Assembly: GCF_044458865.1 (NCBI RefSeq) | Contig: NZ_JBITIH010000021.1 | Coordinates: 75,780-139,779 of the forward strand | DNA length: 64,000 nucleotides | Direction: 5' to 3' | Source of the DNA: Micromonospora_G sp044458865 | GTDB lineage: Bacteria; Actinomycetota; Actinomycetes; Mycobacteriales; Micromonosporaceae | Shown here: in pieces, positions 60,924-64,000 of the stretch | How positions within the stretch are numbered: the first letter of the stretch is position 1 | Layout of the letters: every line of letters starts with the position of its first letter | Position numbers and translations under genes: made by a program | Notes under the pieces: generated by a model | Seen by the model: the letters and a program-made list of their open reading frames with translations, nothing else | The model's database searches: none | What the model was told of the DNA's origin: nothing

Positions 60924-62216
60924 GTGGCACGGATCGGCGACGGCGGCGACCTACTGAAGTGCTCCTTCTGTGGCAAGTCACAGAAGCAGGTCAAGAAGCT
61001 CATTGCGGGCCCAGGGGTCTACATCTGCGACGAGTGCATCGACCTCTGCAACGAGATCATCGAAGAGGAGTTGGCCGAGTCCGGCGAGGTGAAGTGGGAA
61101 GAGCTTCCCAAGCCGATGGAGATCTGCCAGTTCCTCGACAACTACGTGGTCGGCCAGGACCAGGCGAAGAAGGCCCTCTCGGTCGCGGTCTACAACCACT
61201 ACAAGCGCATCCAGGCGGAAGCCGCGGGCGCGCCGGGTTCGGGCAATGACGCGGTCGAGCTGGCCAAGTCGAACATCCTGCTCATCGGTCCCACCGGCTG
61301 CGGCAAGACGCACCTGGCCCAGACCCTGGCCCGGATGCTCAACGTGCCGTTCGCGATCGCGGACGCCACCGCGCTGACCGAGGCGGGCTACGTCGGCGAG
61401 GATGTCGAGAACATCCTGCTGAAGCTGATCCAGGCGGCCGACTACGACATCAAGCGCGCCGAGACCGGCATCATCTACATCGACGAGGTCGACAAGATCG
61501 CGCGGAAGTCGGAGAACCCCTCGATCACCCGGGACGTCTCCGGTGAGGGTGTGCAGCAGGCACTGCTCAAGATCCTTGAGGGTACGGTCGCGAACGTGCC
61601 GCCGCAGGGCGGTCGCAAGCACCCGCACCAGGAGTTCATCCAGATCGACACCACCAACGTGCTGTTCATCTGCGGTGGTGCCTTCGCGGGGCTCGACCAG
61701 ATCATCGAGTCCCGGACCGGGCAGGGCGGGACCGGCTTCGGTGCCCACCTACGGGCCGTCTCCGAGCGTTCGACGGATGACATCTTCGGCAAGGTGATGC
61801 CGGAGGACATGCTGAAGTTCGGGCTGATTCCCGAGTTCATCGGCCGCCTCCCAGTGATCACCAATGTGCGGAGCCTGGACCGCGAGGCGCTGGTACGAAT
61901 CCTCACCGAGCCACGTAACGCACTGGTCCGGCAATACCAACGACTCTTCGAGCTCGATGGTGTCGAGTTGGAGTTCGAGCCCGATGCCCTGGCCGCGATC
62001 GCCGACCAGGCGATGCTGCGGGGGACCGGTGCCCGGGGTCTGCGAGCCATCCTGGAAGAGGTCCTCCTCTCGGTGATGTACGAGGTTCCGAGCAACCCCG
62101 ACGCCGCCCGTGTCCTGATCACCCGCGAGGTGGTCCTGGAGAACGTCAACCCGACCATCGTGCCGCGTGAGTTCACCGGCCGGCGGCGGCGTGACCGCGA
62201 GGAGAAGTCGGCCTGA
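60924..62216 (+). CDS. clpX: ATP-dependent Clp protease ATP-binding subunit ClpX
   Basis: A 430-residue AAA+ unfoldase. N-terminal zinc-binding domain with C13, C16, C35 and C38 (LLKCSFCGKSQ, YICDECIDLC). Walker A GPTGCGKT at about 120-127, Walker B IIYIDEVDKIA, pore loop GYVGEDVE, sensor 2 in the C-terminal RGTGARGLRAI. It feeds substrates to ClpP1P2. GTG start at 60924 preceded by GGGAGAA. It lies downstream of its own terminator-separated promoter region. Confidence 0.95.
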   Translation: MARIGDGGDLLKCSFCGKSQKQVKKLIAGPGVYICDECIDLCNEIIEEELAESGEVKWEELPKPMEICQFLDNYVVGQDQAKKALSVAVYNHYKRIQAEAAGAPGSGNDAVELAKSNILLIGPTGCGKTHLAQTLARMLNVPFAIADATALTEAGYVGEDVENILLKLIQAADYDIKRAETGIIYIDEVDKIARKSENPSITRDVSGEGVQQALLKILEGTVANVPPQGGRKHPHQEFIQIDTTNVLFICGGAFAGLDQIIESRTGQGGTGFGAHLRAVSERSTDDIFGKVMPEDMLKFGLIPEFIGRLPVITNVRSLDREALVRILTEPRNALVRQYQRLFELDGVELEFEPDALAAIADQAMLRGTGARGLRAILEEVLLSVMYEVPSNPDAARVLITREVVLENVNPTIVPREFTGRRRRDREEKSA

Positions 62217-62261
62217 GCGCGACTCTGGCTTGAGGCGGGCGGCGGCCCGTACGCTCATCGC

Positions 62262-63059
62262 ATGCGTGTCGCCGTCTGCCAGCTCAACGCCCGCGATGAC
62301 CGGCAAGCCAATCTCGCCGCGGCCGGTGCTCTGCTCGACCGTGCAGCCGCGGCTGGTGCCGATCTGGCGATCCTGCCGGAGTACGTCGACTATCTCGGTC
62401 CCGGCTCAGGGCAACCGAAGCCCGAACCGGTCGACGGCGAGTTCGCCGACTTCTTCGCCGCTGCGGCGCGACGGCTCGGCATGTGGGTGCACGCCGGCTC
62501 GTTCCACGAGGTCGGTCCCGACCCGCAACACACGTACAACACCTCGCTGGTCTTCGACCGTGCCGGCGAACTCGCCGCTACGTACCGGAAGATCCACCTG
62601 TACGACGTGGAGATCCCCGGGCGGGTCTCCTACCTCGAGTCGAAGACTGTGGCGCCCGGTCCGGAACCGGTGACGCTCACCGTCGACGGAGTACGCGTCG
62701 GTCTCTCCATCTGTTACGACCTCCGCTTTCCGGAGCTGTACCGCCAACTTGCCGTGGCAGGGGGTGCCCAGCTGTTGGTGGTGCCCGCCGCGTTCATGTT
62801 GCACACCGGCCGCGATCACTGGGAGGTGCTGTTGCGGGCGAGGGCGATCGAGAACCAGTGCTTCGTCGCGGCGGCGGCCCAGATCGGCGATCACGAACCG
62901 GGGCGGACCTGCTTCGGGCGGAGCATGGTGATCGACCCCTGGGGGACCGTACTGGCCCAGGCCCCGGACACGGTCGGGCTCGTCTGCGTCGATCTCGACC
63001 TGGACCGGCTGCAGACCATCCGGACGGAGTTGCCCAGCCTCGCCAACCGCCGGCTCTGA
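62262..63059 (+). CDS. Nitrilase-superfamily carbon-nitrogen hydrolase
   Basis: A 265-residue amidohydrolase. Catalytic triad visible: Glu40 in LAILPEYVDY, Lys110 in TYRKIHLYDVEI, Cys151 in LSICYDLRFPELY. The closeness to NIT1-like deaminated-glutathione amidases (FPELYRQLAVAGGAQLLVVPAAF) is notable. It would cleave an amide to acid and ammonia. It starts 45 bp downstream of clpX and may share its transcript. Confidence 0.85.
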   Translation: MRVAVCQLNARDDRQANLAAAGALLDRAAAAGADLAILPEYVDYLGPGSGQPKPEPVDGEFADFFAAAARRLGMWVHAGSFHEVGPDPQHTYNTSLVFDRAGELAATYRKIHLYDVEIPGRVSYLESKTVAPGPEPVTLTVDGVRVGLSICYDLRFPELYRQLAVAGGAQLLVVPAAFMLHTGRDHWEVLLRARAIENQCFVAAAAQIGDHEPGRTCFGRSMVIDPWGTVLAQAPDTVGLVCVDLDLDRLQTIRTELPSLANRRL

Positions 63060-63173
63060 CCGCGCCGGTTCGTGGGGGAGCACCGAGGGAGTCTGGTCGG
63101 CGGCCGTTCCGACGAGGCGCCGGTGGCGAGTAGTTCACATGACTGAGTCGGCGTCGAGACGGAGTCCCCCGCC

Positions 63174-63398
63174 TCAATGTCCCTCAAGGAACACTCCGAT
63201 CAGGGCGAGCCCGAGGATGGCTGCGGCTGTGACGAGTAGTCCGGTGGTCATCCGCGTGGGTCCTCGTCGCGCCAGCCGGCGTACCGACACGACAAGTGCG
63301 ACCACCACCAGGCCGCCGATCACCAGCTGCCAGATCGGCAGCAGCAGACCGACGACCGCGTCCGCGGCGAGGTGGTGTTCCTCCGGTACGGCAACCAT
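63174..63398 (-). CDS. Small two-helix membrane protein
   Basis: A 74-residue protein: VVGLLLPIWQLVIGGLVVVALVV (about 15-37) and TTGLLVTAAAILGLALIGVFL (about 51-71), with a short basic RRLARRGPTR turn. No family name. ATG 63398 (MVAVPEEHHLAA) is chosen; the longer frame upstream would run into the rrn control region. Confidence 0.55.
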   Translation of the reverse strand: MVAVPEEHHLAADAVVGLLLPIWQLVIGGLVVVALVVSVRRLARRGPTRMTTGLLVTAAAILGLALIGVFLEGH

Positions 63399-63593
63399 GG
63401 GTGCCACTCTGGCATGCCTGTCGGGCCAACATGGTGACGGACGTTGATTTGCGCTTCGGAGAGTCCTTCGCGTAACTTTCTCTCTGCAAGCGGAACACCG
63501 GACAAAACGGCCGGAACCGCAAGCGCCAGGCTCGTGGCGGGTGACCGCCGAGCGAGGCTGGATCGGGTGGTGCGACTCGCCGGCGAGATTGGG

Positions 63594-63622
63594 TTGAGAT
63601 CGCGAAGCCAACCGAGTAAAGT
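63594..63622 (+). promoter_or_regulatory. rrn promoter P1
   Basis: TTGAGA (63594-63599), 17-bp spacer, TAAAGT (63617-63622). Upstream of the second promoter by 177 bp, as in tandem rRNA promoters. Confidence 0.55.
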
Positions 63623-63770
63623 ACTCCGGGCCAGCAGGAGCCGGGCGGATGTGTCGCTGAGCGATAATCGGCCGGTCTGTGAGCCTCCCTCGAACTGAAG
63701 TGACCACCGGAGACGGTGGGCGCGAGCGCGGGGAAATTCGGTCGAATCGAAGAAAGTCCAAGATACGGAC

Positions 63771-63799
63771 TTGACAACGCCAGGCCGAGCCGGTAAGTT
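63771..63799 (+). promoter_or_regulatory. rrn promoter P2
   Basis: TTGACA (63771-63776), 17-bp spacer, TAAGTT (63794-63799): the most consensus-like promoter in the window. Confidence 0.7.
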
Positions 63800-64000
63800 G
63801 GACGAGTTGCCCCGAGGGCGGTTCTCAAAGCGAGGACGGTTATTCGGTGTGTGGTTGTTCTTTGAGAACTCAACAGGGTGCTTGATAAGCCAGTGCCAAT
63901 TATGATTTTTTCCCGGGCCGGCTTGCCTTTCTCTTTGGGGATTGGTTGGTTGGTTTGGATTCCTTTGGCAACTTTTTGTTGTCGGGACATTTTTTCCACA
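63800..64000 (+). other. rRNA operon leader (16S gene lies beyond the window)
   Basis: The sequence TTCTTTGAGAACTCAACAG (63860-63878) and TGCTTGATAAGCCAG (63881 on), followed by AT-rich sequence up to the edge, matches the leader preceding 16S rRNA in actinobacteria, with a boxA-like antitermination element. No rRNA body is reached. The stretch 63399-63593 before the promoters shows no gene. Confidence 0.65.

Overview
The window is high-GC actinobacterial DNA, most probably Micromonospora or a close relative in Micromonosporaceae. The evidence is the very GC-rich codon use with many GTG starts, the trigger factor-clpP1-clpP2-clpX block, DUF5753-type regulators, Tat-exported polysaccharide-degrading enzymes, and an rrn leader with tandem TTGA-type promoters at the right edge. 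Family assignments come from reading the translated sequences; no database search was run.

Layout. 1-5505: the end of a Fur-family repressor, a PARG-like hydrolase, a DUF5753 regulator with a small partner, an MRJP-like protein, a MarR regulator and two hemerythrin proteins. 5506-17880: a rhamnogalacturonan-degrading region with a PL11 lyase (6231-8855), a PL26-type exo-lyase (13507-16284) and a sugar-binding lipoprotein (16350-17651). Both ends of this region carry near-identical LacI-type operator candidates. Between the lyases lie methyltransferases, a RibD-like reductase, a CPBP protease and a SnoaL-like protein. 18010-30412: an MMPL transporter, a DedA protein, an AraC/hydrolase/ABM divergon, a PaoABC-type molybdenum aldehyde oxidoreductase operon, a MarR-azoreductase divergon and LtrA. 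30628-49032: a GH18 chitinase with ricin-type lectin, a GT-C-like membrane protein, CsbD, an MBL hydrolase-DedA pair, a large membrane phosphodiesterase-like protein, a MEDS-STAS/anti-sigma kinase pair, VOC-AraC, a very large GH2 enzyme with inserted discoidin modules, and an ECF42/DGPF/SRPBCC operon. Two genes here appear broken.

49078-57432 is an approximately 8.25 kb integrated element. It lies between 103-bp direct repeats (100/103 identical) that include the 3' part of a tRNA-Gly gene. It has visibly lower GC in places, a short integrase C-terminal remnant and no conjugation or replication genes, so it looks like a decayed actinomycete integrative element. Its most interesting cargo is a three-gene toxin-antitoxin-chaperone (TAC) locus: HigB-like toxin, XRE/HigA-like antitoxin with a C-terminal extension, and a SecB-like chaperone. 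It also carries a DUF4265 protein, two membrane-protein genes of unknown function, a NUDIX/XRE pair and two paralogous small proteins.

57391-64000 is core chromosome: tRNA-Gly(TCC), tRNA-Pro(TGG), tig, clpP1-clpP2, clpX, a nitrilase-family amidohydrolase, a small membrane protein, then two tandem rRNA promoters and the leader of an rrn operon whose 16S gene would start beyond the window.
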